A DNA stretch of 64,000 nt, taken from the NCBI GenBank assembly GCA_034401795.1, contig CM067373.1, positions 41,175,781-41,239,780 on the forward strand, written 5' to 3'. This stretch comes from Chaetoderma sp. LZ-2023a. Taxonomy: Eukaryota; Mollusca; Caudofoveata; Chaetodermatida; Chaetodermatidae. The first letter of the stretch is position 1, and every line of letters begins with the position of its first letter. The position numbers and the translations under genes were made by a program. Positions 33,494 to 45,354 of the stretch are shown in pieces. The notes under the pieces were generated by a model that saw nothing but the letters and a program-made list of their open reading frames with translations, made no database searches and was not told the origin of the DNA.

Positions 33494-34430
33494 GTGATTC
33501 CAACCAGGAAGATGGCCAAAACCAAACGTACTAACAGACGCCAACCTGACTCCACGCATTCCAAAACAGAATCGGCATCCACACCAGCAACCACTTCAGA
33601 AGTCGCCACCACCACAACACCAGTGATGACAGCACCGGCAGCACCCTCAGTGCCGACCACAGCAGCATCCGCAATCATCAGATCGCTTCAGTCGTGTTAA
33701 ATGTGGCAATAACAATGCCTAGGCTTTCACTAAAATTACCCGACATTTCCGACAGTTCAGCATCGCCACCGGACTTAACCATTGACGAGGAAATAGCCAA
33801 GGAGATCCACACCATGACAACACCATCGCGCAGCACCACCTCCATAGCAGTCACCGTCGCCACCACTACAACTAGGACTCATCACACCACATCCATAAAT
33901 CCTGCCACCGCAAAGCCACTACACCGGACAAAGTGTACTCGGGGAATTGCCGCATCACGCACCAACCAGACATCCGAGCAGTGCCACATACATCCACCAG
34001 CAAACTTATTCAGGACGCTAAGATCAGGATACTCACCACTGCAACCACCACCGCCTCATCACGCATCATCACAGCTTTCAGCAGAAGTCAATATGCGCAT
34101 AACACTACCACCACCACCACCACCACCATGACCACCACCATGATGGCAGCAGCCACTGCAACAGAGATGATCCGGACACCTAACATCATCACAGTCGCCA
34201 CCACCAGCCACACGTCAACACCACATGCTTTAGACATAACTTTTGCTAATTTATCCGCTACCTCATCAGATACTAGTATGGAGAACATCATCAATAACAT
34301 ATCCGCAGTTCGCAATCAGGCACCACGACCTGCATATACAGATCGCAGTAACCAGAACCACTGGGGTAACTTTTCGGCAAACACCTGGGGTCATTATTGT
34401 TATGGATGCAGCAGAATGTTTGATTAAGTG
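33494..34430 (+). pseudogene. Thr/Ser-rich coding-like segment inside the LTR element
   Basis: Three overlapping plus-strand frames read in series. The first starts near 33512 with MAKTKRTNRRQPDSTHSKTE, followed by long Thr/Pro/Ala-rich stretches and an end reading NHWGNFSANTWGHYCYGCSR. Composition is driven largely by ACC triplets, so much may be low-complexity DNA. It lies on the strand opposite to gag-pol. It could be a fragment of an unrelated inserted element. No domain is recognised. Confidence 0.3.
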
Positions 34431-34545
34431 TGCGGAAAAGTGAAATATTATGCTTATTTTTAAAATACTATTCTTATTATTATTTAAGTTTTTAAAATTG
34501 AAACCCCGTCCCTAGGCTGACCAATGTCATTCTACACTGCTATGC

Positions 34546-34680
34546 TAATTCACCTTTCCAGAGTACCCACCCATCATATGACGTCATAATGAACTGCCTG
34601 GTGTGTACGATGTCATTCCGTGCCCGCTCTCCTCCTTTTATAAGTTTTGGTGACGTCACAAGTGGGCGGATGACCACGCC
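34546..34680 (-). mobile_element. MITE family A, end fragment
   Basis: AATTCACCTTTCCAGAGTA and TATGACGTCATAATGA reverse-complement to the right end of the 25308-25677 copy. A second TGACGTCA follows at ~34650. Confidence 0.55.
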
Positions 34681-34699
34681 CGAAAACCTCTGGGTGAGT

Positions 34700-35975
34700 C
34701 GGTCATCTCCATAGATGGATTTTGTGAATTTTATTATCATGGAGTCTGATTAAATATTCCCTTCGTAGGAAGAAGGTAAATATAAATATAAAAAGAAATG
34801 AGGGCCACTTTCATCTCCATTCCACGGGAAGTACGCATTACTGTGGACGCTCACAATTTCATTAGAGTGAAGCGGTTTCCGAGTTAGATACTTATAAACT
34901 TTCCTGTTCAAATTTCAGGCTGGAGCGCCCGATGGGGTTATGTCAGCGGTCTATGACCCCGACTCATGACCTCTCGCCTCCCCCATCACATGAGTGGTAG
35001 CCACGTGGGAGGTCACGTGTTTATAGGCTTTGATCTAATTTACCGGAAAACGCTGGTGTTGATCACATGGTTTCTTGGAAAGTAGGAGTGTCTGTTGCTC
35101 TTAAATGTTGCTTACTAATGTAAATTGGATGCAGAAAGTTGAAGTTCTAGATATCTGTTCCTATCAAGCGCGCGTGCTCTCTCTCTCTCTTTCTGTTTTT
35201 ATTCCTGCTGTTGTTGATTGTTGAGCGGAATTTGTAGGTAAGAGAATTTTTAATACTCTCTCCTATATAGGAAACTATTCAAGATTTGATGTTGCCTTGC
35301 CAGCCCGATTTATAAGTGCGGTAGAACATTTGAGCTCTTAATCAAAATTATAACAGTTTAGCTGACTGTAATTTATTGTTTGGTTTAAACGTATCCATGC
35401 CTTGTGGGTGACAAGTCTACTGAACCCGCATAGCAGGACTGTATTTACCGGGTGGGCATCCTCCTCTGTGGGTAGGACTAGTCTCACCGCTCCTAGACAT
35501 AAACTTAATCACTACAGTACAACTCGGAAAATGCGCGTGTCATTTGTACAATTACAATACCGTCGTATGGAGATTGTGAAACAGTCATACTGAGTGTCTA
35601 TGTTTCTGTCGTGTTAATGTAGGTTGTAGATATGCGTGGCTGGTTCTCTGTGGATGAATCTTACGCTGTCGTGCGGTGTCACGGTTTTATTGCAGTTTTA
35701 GGGGAGGGGCACTGTAGTGCTTGCGGTGACAACTTTATTGGACATTGAATGTATTCTCTTTGTTATGGCCGAGCCGTAAGAGGGTGGGACAGAGATATTT
35801 AGAGCGAAGATGACCAAGACGGGGGGGGGGGGGGCTGTCGTAACTTGAATCAGACCATTGTTGAATTTCACGTTCTGTGCCTATCTCGTACTAGCTACCG
35901 ACGACAGACTGCGGTCATCGGGCGCTCTCAATAAAGAAATCTGTTATTACGTGTAGTTTACTGTTATTGCTGATG
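34700..35975. other. LTR-element interior, no recognised gene
   Basis: No integrase or other domain found. A G-run at 35821-35834 is followed by ~125 bp (35832-35957, with ACAGACTGCGGTCATCGGG and AATAAAGAAATCTGTTATTA) that has a similar copy at 57640-57765. Confidence 0.4.
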
Positions 35976-35980
35976 CCAGT

Positions 35981-36530
35981 TCAAGCGGCGGGGTGTGCCT
36001 TGCGGTGGGGGTGGGGTGTGGTGGTGGGGTGGTGATGTTCTTGATGTTGTTCTCCTTCCGCATATGTAGTTTTCCGCGTGACTGTGAAAGGGGTGCGTGT
36101 AGCGTGGAAAATGTTAATCTGGTCCTTGTATGCAGGGATGTCTGATGTAGGGAAGTCTGGTGTCGTGCGTGATGTTGGTCGTGCGGTGCAGTGGGCGGTA
36201 TTCAGTTTCCCACACGAAATATGCTGAGTCTGTTGATTGCTAATGTTATGTGCGCAGAGGGCAATTAGCTTACCGCATTCATGCGGTGGGGCCACGTGCA
36301 GATTCCATGTCACTATCATTTTCTGTTGCAAGGGACAGGTGCAGGCTGATTTAATCTGTTGGTGATGTTCAGGGGTGGTAATGCCCATGTTGTGGATGCG
36401 GTAAGGTGTATCTCCTATGACCAGATATGTAGGTCTAGTATTCGCGCAGTTTATAATTTGACCGATCCAGTCCTTCTGCCTTTCTGTGTTTCGAATTTTT
36501 TTAGGTTTCAGAGCTAGCGTAGTGAGATGT
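35981..36530 (-). pseudogene. Unrecognised extension downstream of RNase H
   Basis: Minus-strand frames continue from the RNase H region through TERQKDWIGQIINCANTRPT to a 135-codon open stretch starting MGITTPEHHQQIKSACTCPL, rich in Cys and His and ending in His/Pro repeats. In gypsy elements an integrase is expected here, but I see no HHCC or D,D-35-E pattern. Confidence 0.35.
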
Positions 36531-37734
36531 GATTTGTATGTAGTGTAAATGGGCGTCCATACAGAATGTGTTTATAGTACATAGCAAAGTACACCACAGC
36601 TAGCAACTCTCGCTTAGTGGTTGCATAACGTTTCTCTGTTTTGTTCAGAGTGCGCGAACCATAACCCAGTACCTGCTCCATTCCGTCTTCTTTGACCTAT
36701 GATAGAATAGCAGCTATTGCATAAGCAGACGCATCAGTGTCTAAGATGAAATCGAGGTTGGAGTTAGGATGCGTAAGAATAGGTGTGGTTGTTAACAGGT
36801 CCTTCAACGCCCTGAAGGAAACCTCACACCCATTTGTCAACTCGAAGTGTCGATCCTTTTCAGTGATCTGAAACAGCGGAGACGCAATCTTGCTGAAGTG
36901 ACGGATGTACTGGCGATAGTACTGGCAGACCCCGATGAAACTTCGAGCATTTGTTATGGAAGTTGGCGGCTGCCAGTCTGCCACTGCCTTAGTTTTTTTA
37001 GGTTGCATAGCCACTCCATCTGCGGATATCACATGTTCGAGGAACTCGACATTTTGTTGGAAAAAATGGCACTTCTTGAGTTTGAGCTTGAGGCTGGCGG
37101 TGCGGAACCGCATTAGAACTTTGTCCAGGTTGGACAAGGTCTGCTCAAATGAAGAGCCAAAAACGATAACGTCGTCGATGTAACAGAGACAATCTCCCAT
37201 TGCAGGATAGTTAATATCTGCTCAATGAGACACTCGAATGTTCCTGGAGTGTTGTACACGCCATAAGGCTTCTTGCGGAATTGGGAAAGACCATCTCTAC
37301 AGATGAACGTGGTCTTCTCCCTATCAGCCTCATCCATGGCTACCTGCCATTATCTGCTTGCCACAGAACCATTTGGCTACGGACAACGAATCTAACACCT
37401 GAGCTATCAGGGGTAATGGATGCACATCTTTGATGCTTAGATCATTAAAGTGGCAGTCGTCAATGCAAAACCACAAAGATCCATCTTTCTTGCCTGCAAG
37501 TACAATGGGACAGGCCCAATGGGCTGCTGAAGGCTCAATTATGCCTGTCCGGAACATGTCATTTACTTGTTGGTGTGCTTCTGTCTCCTTATATATGGGA
37601 AGGCGACGCACCAGCTGACATACAGGCCGGTTGTTCCCGGTGTCAGTGGAGTGACGCACGAGGTGAGTTTCCCCCAGGTCCATATCTCCTGCAGAAACTC
37701 TCCTGATATTTAAACAGGATCCGTCACGCATCAC
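36531..37734 (-). pseudogene. Gypsy reverse transcriptase and RNase H
   Basis: Reading right to left: GIIEPSAAHWACPIVLAGKK and GSLWFCIDD (fingers/palm) in one frame, GLSQFRKKPYGVYNTPGTF in the next, then CYIDDVIVFG, the YxDD catalytic box near 37175, in a third. The connection PKKTKAVADW...SFIGVCQYYRQYI follows, and then DFILDTDASAYAIAAILS of RNase H. A TAG interrupts the frame at ~36696, after which GYGSRTLNKTEKRYATTKRE continues. At least two frameshifts and one stop make it inactive. Confidence 0.8.
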
Positions 37735-37954
37735 GTTTGTGAGATTGCATCAGTCCAACTGTGGCACGCAAACATAGGTCATGCAAATGTTCTTGTATGT
37801 TGTCATCAGAAGCTGTAGTTGTTGTGGGTGTAGTGGGAATTGTCTCCAGTCAAATTACATCCACCAAATGGCCACAGCGAACACCTGGGACAAGCGTTAT
37901 GGGATTTGCACATGTGTCAGAGAGTGATGATTCCAGTCCAAGGGGCATGTGACG

Positions 37955-38160
37955 GCCGTGTATATCTAGTTCCTGTTGTCTGCAGTGAATTACGGATTCA
38001 CTGGCGCTGAGAGTGGTCTCTGATGAGGTGGGATGCTCTCATAGGGACGCTTGTTAAAAACGGTGATGGAAGCTCCAGTGTCTACCATGCCACTGGTAGA
38101 AATTCCGCCGAACAAGCAGGCACAATTATAAATGACTTTGCGGTGTGCTTGCGGGAGAGT
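37955..38160 (-). pseudogene. Retroviral-type aspartic protease fragment
   Basis: Minus-strand reading CACLFGGISTSGMVDTGASI has the V-D-T-G-A-S active site (38068-38085) in typical gypsy context. The frame closes at a stop shortly after. It lies between the zinc knuckle and the RT, as expected. Confidence 0.65.
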
Positions 38161-38210
38161 CTCCAAGATTGCTGTGTGTGGAGTCTCATTCTCTATGGCT
38201 TTCGTGAGTG

Positions 38211-38579
38211 CTATAGGTGGCTGAGTGAAGAAGGAACCAGCTGGTCATCGTTGCTGCTGATTTTGCTTGGGCGACGACGAAGCTGTGGTAGCAGTGGTGC
38301 TGTGTCTGATGCTAGTGGTATGTACTGTGAATTTGTATTAACATTGGTTTGAATTGGACTGGTACAGTGCGAACATTTCGCCACCTGAGCCAGCCATTTA
38401 GGGCAACACATCATGGGATGTTTGTGTGAAGTACAAAAGAAACAACATCGCTTTCTCGACCTTTTGTTGCGGTTTCTTTTCCGGGCCCATGATGCTGAGC
38501 ACTGGGCTCCATCTGTGTCACTACTACTGATGCTAGTTGAGGGAGATGATGATGAGGGTAGGTGTGTATTGCATACCAT
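38211..38579 (-). pseudogene. Gag nucleocapsid-like zinc knuckle segment
   Basis: An Arg/Lys-rich stretch (KRNRNKRSRKR) is followed by CFFCTSHKHPMMCCP, a C-x2-C-x4-H-x4-C knuckle, and then further Cys/His residues. It binds RNA in gypsy Gag proteins. The upstream linkage to the gag core is broken by frame changes. Confidence 0.55.
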
Positions 38580-39540
38580 CAGAGGGTACCGTGTGTTAGG
38601 TGCCTTGGCGGTGGATCTTGGGCTTGAATAAACGTTGTTTCCATGGAGATGCTACAACCAACCACTGCCGATTTACAAAGGAAAGAGGGTTTAGTAGGTG
38701 CTGTTATTGTGGGGGTCACAACCTTTCGCAGAGTGTTGGGTGGGGGGGTGTATTGTCGGTGCTGTGGTTGCAATACGCACCATAGGCTCCAGCTTGTGTC
38801 AAGCTGGTTTTCGTGTGGTATTTGATAGTGTTACGGTAGTCTTAGCAGTTGTTGTTGATGTATCCACCCGTCGTTGCTGTTGATTGACCATAAGTGAGCC
38901 AGGTTTCAGGATGGGGCACTGAAGTAACTCTCTAATCAGTGCGCATTCTAGTTTAATGGATGCTCAGACTGCAGTGTTCTACGATCAGTTGCCGGTGTGG
39001 TGGAAGGTGGATGGTTTGGACACCATTCCTTCCAATGGCCTATCTGACCACATAAAAAATATGTGTTGGGTGGCTGTATGTGTGGCACTTTGCTGCTTGG
39101 TGGAGGTCGTGTAGTCTGCTCTGTTGCTACTGCGGTGCTGAGATTGGTGAGTGCGGAGATCTGCTTAGCGATCTATTCTAATCTGTCCTGTGTAGCTTGT
39201 CTATTGCTGTTGTTGTACTGGTTCCCACATCCTGGGGCGTTGTTGTGGCCTCTGTGAGGGGACTGGCCACACTCTCTTCCTCTAGGCACGTGATCTCCTC
39301 TGGGAGTGTTCTTATTGCAGTGCTATACTTGTGTCTGTGGTGGTTGCTGTCTGCGTGTTGTCTGTGGCAATCAGAAGTTTGGCATCATTAAAATCATTGA
39401 TAGGGTGAAGTTGGCAGCGAGGGTTCTTTTCTCTTTCAGGAAAGTTCTCTATCTGAACTGTTGTTGTGGTCAGTGTTTGTAAGTTTCCATGCTTCATAAG
39501 AAACAGTGTTTCCTTAAGGGCTGGTTCTCCACTTAATGCA

Positions 39541-40206
39541 TCAATGATCCAGATGAAGATGCGTCACTCCCTCATGATCTGTGCTGTGGTACCCTCCTGT
39601 GGCGAGACGTCGAATGTGGCTAGCTAATTCCGGGTGGGTTTCTTCCGCAAGTCTTCTCAGGTTTTTCAATTGAAGATGGCTGGTCTTTCCCAAGGCCATG
39701 TCCCCGAATCTTTCGGACAAGGCACTTTCCAACTCTGTGTATGTAGGTGTGAGGTCTGACCCCATATCTGCCAGTACCTGTAGGGCTTTCCCTGAGAGTT
39801 TGGTGGCCAGATACTCTCCTATCTGCTGATCCGTCCATATGTGTGTGTGGTTTATGATTTCAAACTGGCACATGTAGTTGGCCCAGTCACCTTCCCCACT
39901 GAATTCAGGTGGGAGGATCACTTGTCCGGTGCCATAGTAAGGAACTATGGGCGGAAATCCAGGTGGGGTGCGGGAGATATTGGAGTGAATGCAGATGTTA
40001 GTCTGTATCTGTGGGCGCAGTTTCTTGGGTCCTGGTTTCTGTGTAGCAAAGGGTTTGGGGTGGTGGTGGAGTGGGTTGGGATGGGTGTGGGTGGGGGGGG
40101 GAAAGGAATCCCGTCTGTGCGGCTCTGTGCAGTATGTTGGTAATGATGATTCCGCTGTCTTCCTAACTGGTGTAGGACGGTGAATCGGTGGTGGTGTGCC
40201 ATGCAT
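39541..40206 (-). pseudogene. Gag capsid core
   Basis: After a Pro/His-rich N-terminal region the frame reads LPPEFSGEGDWANYMCQFE, then LATKLSGKALQVLAD and YTELESALSERFG. This is the pattern of the retrotransposon Gag capsid domain (F-x-G-x(n)-W, A-x-x-L-x-G-x-A). It is open for 221 codons and then lost before the knuckle. The start is uncertain because the 5' part changes frame. Confidence 0.7.
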
Positions 40207-40760
40207 CCATTGTGGCAGATCCGCAGGTCACTGGGTGAGTCTTCCTCTATATGGTGGTAGTCCAGGAGTATGACGAAGCCGCTGTGTGTGATGTGTGTGG
40301 GTGCTGCTTCTGGGATTTGTTGGCGTATCCGCATTCCACTGTTCATACCATGATACCGATGGGTAACGAGGAGACGAAGTTCTAGTGGGTGGAGATATGG
40401 GCCATGGCGTATGAGGGGCGGTGTATTGGTCACCATCAGGTTGACATGGTGAACGCATTGGGGACTTCTCCGCTGATGTCCATGATGCGGCAAAGGTGTA
40501 GAATGCCTAGCATGGATGTCAGATAGGGTGATATAAGATGTACCCGCCTGGGAGGCATCGCAGGTAGCCTACTCGCTGATTGGTGAGTAATCGTGTTGTC
40601 GTAATAATGGTGTTTCCTCAAACTTGGAGTAATTTAGTTCATCGCCGGTGAGTGCCACCCTTCCTACTCCACCTTTGTGTCGGGGGAGTACTTATTGTAT
40701 TAGAAGGGAGTCTGGAACATGTGGGTGCTGAGCGTGGGCGTGGGTTCGCTTTGTATTCAA

Positions 40761-40778
40761 GCCCCACATCGGGCGCCA
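40761..40778 (-). other. Primer binding site, tRNA-Lys type
   Basis: Minus strand TGGCGCCCGATGTGGGGC matches the classic tRNA-Lys1,2 PBS (TGGCGCCCAACGTGGGGC) at 16 of 18 positions, two bases from the LTR edge. Confidence 0.8.
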
Positions 40779-40780
40779 CT

Positions 40781-42704
40781 TGAAGCCTCCAGACATGGGC
40801 AATAGTATGCGGGATACTCTCGCTCCGCAGTACCACCTGTGCATTGTACGTTGGGACGAGGCTGCTGGTTAGCTGCGGATCTCCGTTTGTGGATCTGGTG
40901 TTGTGCATTGCCCGACTTCTAGAGCTGGTGGAATGTTCACGTTTCAGTGGGGCTGTGCGAACATTGCCGCATAAGTTGAACCTCATGGTCTCATCCTCGC
41001 TGTTGGTGTCACCGGTGTGACGGTCCCACAGCTCCATTTAGGGCGGGGAAATAATCAAATACATACAATAATTAAGATTGTAGCAGTCAAACAATGGTAC
41101 TCATTTGCTGCTACACGGGAGAGGTCTAGTACATAGGGTCAAGGAGATGACTCGTCATCATGGTCCTCGCCAGAGGTACATCACAGAGTAAGATCCGTGA
41201 GGCATTCCTGCAAAGGAGGGCCCTAACATGGCTACTTAGCAAGTTTAATATAAACTATATTAACCCCTAACACAAACATTATTTGTTGCGAGAGGAAAGT
41301 ACCTAGTGCGGGCCTCTGTCACAGGAAAATGCATACAATGCTGAGGCGGAGGGAGAGAGATGGCAAAAAGGGCCACTCTCTTGTTCAAACCAAATTATGT
41401 AAAAGAGTCAACCTAGTGAAATTATAAGTTTAATGTGCAGAATTCAACACTGTCATCTTATGTAAGTTCAAAGATACTAAATTTGTAGTTGCCGCTTTAT
41501 TGATGTGGTCCTTCTGCTAGATCGTATCCTAACATTTGGTTTTTGGGTCCCGATCAAGTTTAAGCTGCACATGACAGTGTATTCTAACTATCTTTAACAT
41601 ATAAGTCTGACAGGCGAGAATGTTCGTTGACCATATGGTCACCCTATGGAACATCCGCCTCAGCTAGACAGCCTGTGGCAATATCATAAGGTGAAAGCTC
41701 CGGAATCATATAATGATCCCGTCACCATCGCATCATGATCAAATATAACAGCACAAGGACAAGTCACATTACATAAGCATTGAAAGCACATATAAGTTCA
41801 TGGTGGGGACAAAGAGGCAGCTATCCAACTTTAGCGACCTTCCCATGAGGGCATAGTGGGTTCTAAGAACGCACCCAGTCACTTGTAGTGTTAGATGGAG
41901 AACTGAGTCCTGTCCATCACCAGTGTGTCAGGGTGGATCATATGAGATTCGTACCCGGGGAACTAACATTTACCTGTCGTTAGGGTTATGTAATTTCGCC
42001 AAGAGATGCACTGCAGGCAAGTAACTATAATATTTTCGCAGTGCTTCCTACGTTGGTGGGGTTTTCTAACTATCTAGTATCTGAAGATACAGGGGAGGTG
42101 TATGCGGTTATCGCCACTTTGTTTCTAACCGCTCTGCAAACCCTAGTAGTTTCAAAGTCAACTCTAAACAACATGGCACAGGGAGGTACAAACAATTAAT
42201 ACTGTCAGATCCTAGAGTAGCATAGAGAGAGACAATTACTCATATAATGGAGGCCTTAAGGTATGTGGTCAATTTATACAATTTAGCCGGTGTGCGGTGT
42301 TACATATCCGTTACTCCCAGAAAAGAGACTATCACAAAATGACACCTACAGAGTAATCGTCCCTACTACTATAAACCTATCCCATTGGGCTAAAATAATT
42401 CAGTTTAGTTGGGTTACCTGTTGTCGAAGAAGGTGTAATTTAAAGTAATTACATGTACCAACTCAGAGCAATATAAATTGATATTTCTCTTAAACACAAA
42501 TGCATGTTGGCAAGAAATCTCTGATGCATGCTCATGCGCGCTAGGCGATCTCACGGACGTAGTCATTTTACGAACCTCTCGTATATGGCTTTATACATGC
42601 GTACTGTCCTACCAAGGGGGCATGCTTGGAATGTACCCAGCCCAGCCGCTCCATTCCCTGACATGCTGGGATGGGTAATACCTGACCAGTCGATGCACGC
42701 TACA
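40781..42704 (-). repeat. 5' LTR with internal deletion (1924 bp)
   Basis: Begins TGAAGCC and ends ACGCTACA. Colinear with the left LTR except that ~1.4 kb is missing at about 42440, where GTTGTCGAAGAAGG joins TGTAATTTAAAGTAATT. The U3 promoter part is at the right end. Confidence 0.8.
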
Positions 42705-42831
42705 GTACCCAGCTTACCCCGATCACATATCCGAATGACCGAGAGTATAATCGGACAACTGTATTACATGGAACAAATTCGTGCCACGTTGTACAAATTC
42801 TACATGATCTTCTTCTTTTCGATCGCTAGTA

Positions 42832-45010
42832 TCACAATTGGAGAGCCGTTCTCAAGATGAAATCTGTGGTGTTCTGCAGTTCATCCACAGGCCCATACAG
42901 CTTTTCAAGAAAAGATGTTGAAAAGAGGTTAACAAAGGCCAGATCTCTTCTCTCAGCAGCTGATACGTACTTCAACATTGAAGTATGTGCTCTGTGGTCT
43001 GTTCTGCTTCTCCACAAGGACAAGCGAGCGATGTCGTAAGGTGGAACCGCCTGTACATGTGTTGGTTTAGTCTGTTATGACCAGTTCTGAGATGAAAAAT
43101 GGTCACTTGCTCTGGCCTCGAGAGATGATGGTAGGCATCTTCTGATTGAGGTGTTCTATAGCGTGACTTGATGATAGTCTTCATCTCTGTATGGGTAACC
43201 ATGTTTTCTGTCTGATTCTCTTCTGCACCCACCTTTGCCATATTGTCTGCTTCATCATTTCCTTGGACTCCACAGTGTGAGGGGATCCACTGCAATGCTA
43301 TCCGAAAGCATTTGATGGTTTGTAGTGCTTCTTCAAGTTGTGGCAGCTTACCTTTGGTGATGGCCTAAAAAAGGTGCGGTCATCAGATAAACAGACAAGC
43401 TGTGCAATAGGGTCTGCTGTTCTGCTGATGGTATTAGCTGCATGATCCAGTGCTTCGATTTCAGCTCTGTAGTTTGTGCAGTGTTTGCCTGTCGGTATTG
43501 CAGCTGACTCATGTTGTCCATTTGGATACTGTATGTGCAGTCCGGCACCTCTGCTCCTAATTGCATCTTTGGCTGAGCCATCTGTGTAGATCCTTATCCA
43601 TGTCTCCTGAGGGTACATTTCTTCCAGCATGGCTAGGGTCAGGGCCTTCTTGCTCACATCACTGTGTTCATCTTTGGTTGTGAGATGAGGTACTGTGGTG
43701 CGAATAGCTATGCTCTCTAGTTTGTTTTCCCAGGGTGGAGGACCAGGGGTGTGGTTTGGGTCTTCTATTGGGGGGGGGGATGCCTGCTGTCTGCTCCATT
43801 TTTTCTATTGGTGTTGATCTCATTCCACTAGTGATGATGCGCAGTGACTGGTTTTGTACTCTGTCGAGGTTCTGTTGATGAGATTTAGCTGCTGTCATCC
43901 ATGAGCTGGATCCATACTCAAGGTGTGGTCGTACGGCACCTAGGTAGATGGTCTTGAGTATCCTTTCATTGGCACCCTACTTTGTTCCTGCCAGCTTCCT
44001 CATGATTTTTTAGCTTTCTTCTGGCCTTTGCCTCTGCGTTCTGGATGTGTTCCTTCCATGTTAATCTTCTGTCATAGGTGACTCCCAGGTATGTCTGCTG
44101 GTCCTCGTACTCGAGTGGAGTACCGCCCAGTGTCAGATTGCCATCCTTGGTTGTGGTGGACAGTGAGAATAGCATGTTGATGGTCATACACCAGCGATTG
44201 GCCAAAGCTGTAATTCTGTCCAAGGCGAGCTGCGTTCTGTACGGGGCAGTCGTTGTGTACTCCTCGGTGCACCAGAGTACGAGGTCACCTGAATAGAGGG
44301 CTGCTTGGATCCCATAGGACAGCTCTGCTACAATGTCATTAATGAAGAATATGAACAGAGTTGGTGATAATACTCCGCCTTGTGGCACCCCTTGTCTCAG
44401 CAATACATTCTGTCCAGATTGTCCATCCACCAGCACCATAGCTCTGCGAGTGTGTAGGTATGACTTAGTCCATCGGAACATGTTGCCACTGCTGCCTGTG
44501 TGCCGGAGCTTCACGAGGAGGCCATCCTTCCACATCTTGTCAAATGGCTTCTGCCGATCAATAAAGGCAGCTAACATCACCTTCTTGGCTTGAAAAGTGT
44601 CCTCTATGACCTGTGCAAGATGTGTTGTTTGATCTTCTGTGCTCCTGTATCTTCTGAAGTTGGCCTGCTCTGAAACTATAATATTCTCCGACTCCAGGTA
44701 CAACTGCAACCGCTGGTTGACGATGCGCTCCATGGTCTTGCATATGCAGCTTGTAAGACTGATAGGACGGTAGGTCAGCACTTTCGCCTTGTTCTTCCCT
44801 TTTTTTGAGAATAGGAGCCATTCTGGCTTCATTCCAGCACTACAGAACATCGCCATTGGTCCAATTGAGATTAAAGATGTCTAGCAACTTGCGGAGAGAT
44901 GCATTACCAAGGTGTTGGATCATTTCATTCATAATGCCATCTAGCCCGGGAGATTTCTTCTTCGTCAATTGGTGGATAGCTTTTTTCTGCTAAACTAATG
45001 TCAACTTCCA
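42832..45010 (-). pseudogene. 5'-truncated I-clade LINE (RT plus RNase H)
   Basis: Reading right to left: KKSPGLDGIMNEMIQHLG, TYRPISLTSCICKTMERIV, LLRQGVPQGGVLSPTLFIFF, and a damaged catalytic box ALYSGDLVLW where Y-A-D-D is expected. RNase H follows with IRIYTDGSAKDAIRSRGAG and WIPSHCGVQGNDEAD, then a Cys-His motif and an EKLYGPVDELQNT end. RNase H after RT, with these C-terminal motifs, indicates the I group. Several frameshifts occur. The 5' end joins Polinton sequence at about 44990-45015, so endonuclease and ORF1 are absent. Confidence 0.8.
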
Positions 45011-45352
45011 TCTACCTTGACAACGCTCACCTGGGAGGAGGCTAATGTGATTAGCATGTGAACCACGGCAGACTCTGGGATGTTCACATGTTATGCAGAA
45101 AATCGGGTGCTGAGCAGAGGTCTCCAGCAGATAACCACGGCCTACCCTCTCCACCCCATAGAAGTGGCAGACAGACTCAATCCCTTTACGTGGGTGAAAG
45201 CGGTCGTAAATGTTTCTCTGCAAGGGGTCGACACAAGGATTGTACTGGGGAGCATCCCGGAAGTGGGCCCACTTGGCATCCAATATCATGGCAGTCTCAG
45301 CATCATGTGGCACTGCTGTAGACGCCAGCACGAGCAGTACGATGAGAATCAT
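44990..45352 (-). pseudogene. Polinton-linked secreted-type small protein, 3' end lost
   Basis: Starts two bases after the stop of the gene at 45355. Residues 1-14 (MILIVLLVLASTAV) look like a signal peptide or membrane anchor. Then come a WAHFRD segment, five or more Cys, and SVCHFYGVERVGRGY. The last ~15 residues read into the I-clade LINE, so the natural C-terminus is missing. The family is unknown to me. The tight spacing suggests it belongs to the same transcription unit as its neighbour. Confidence 0.45.
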
Positions 45353-45354
45353 GG

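Larger units (their letters stand above)
28620..42704 (-). mobile_element. Complete Ty3/gypsy-type LTR retrotransposon (14.1 kb)
   Basis: Flanked by a 4-bp duplication GTAC (28616-28619 and 42705-42708). LTRs are at 28620-31984 and 40781-42704. PPT and PBS lie at the inner LTR edges on the minus strand. Between them are decayed gag, zinc-knuckle, aspartic protease, RT and RNase H regions, in that order from right to left. No integrase was recognised. The ~4-kb segment between RNase H and the left LTR holds other insertions. Many shifts and stops show it is inactive. Confidence 0.85.
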
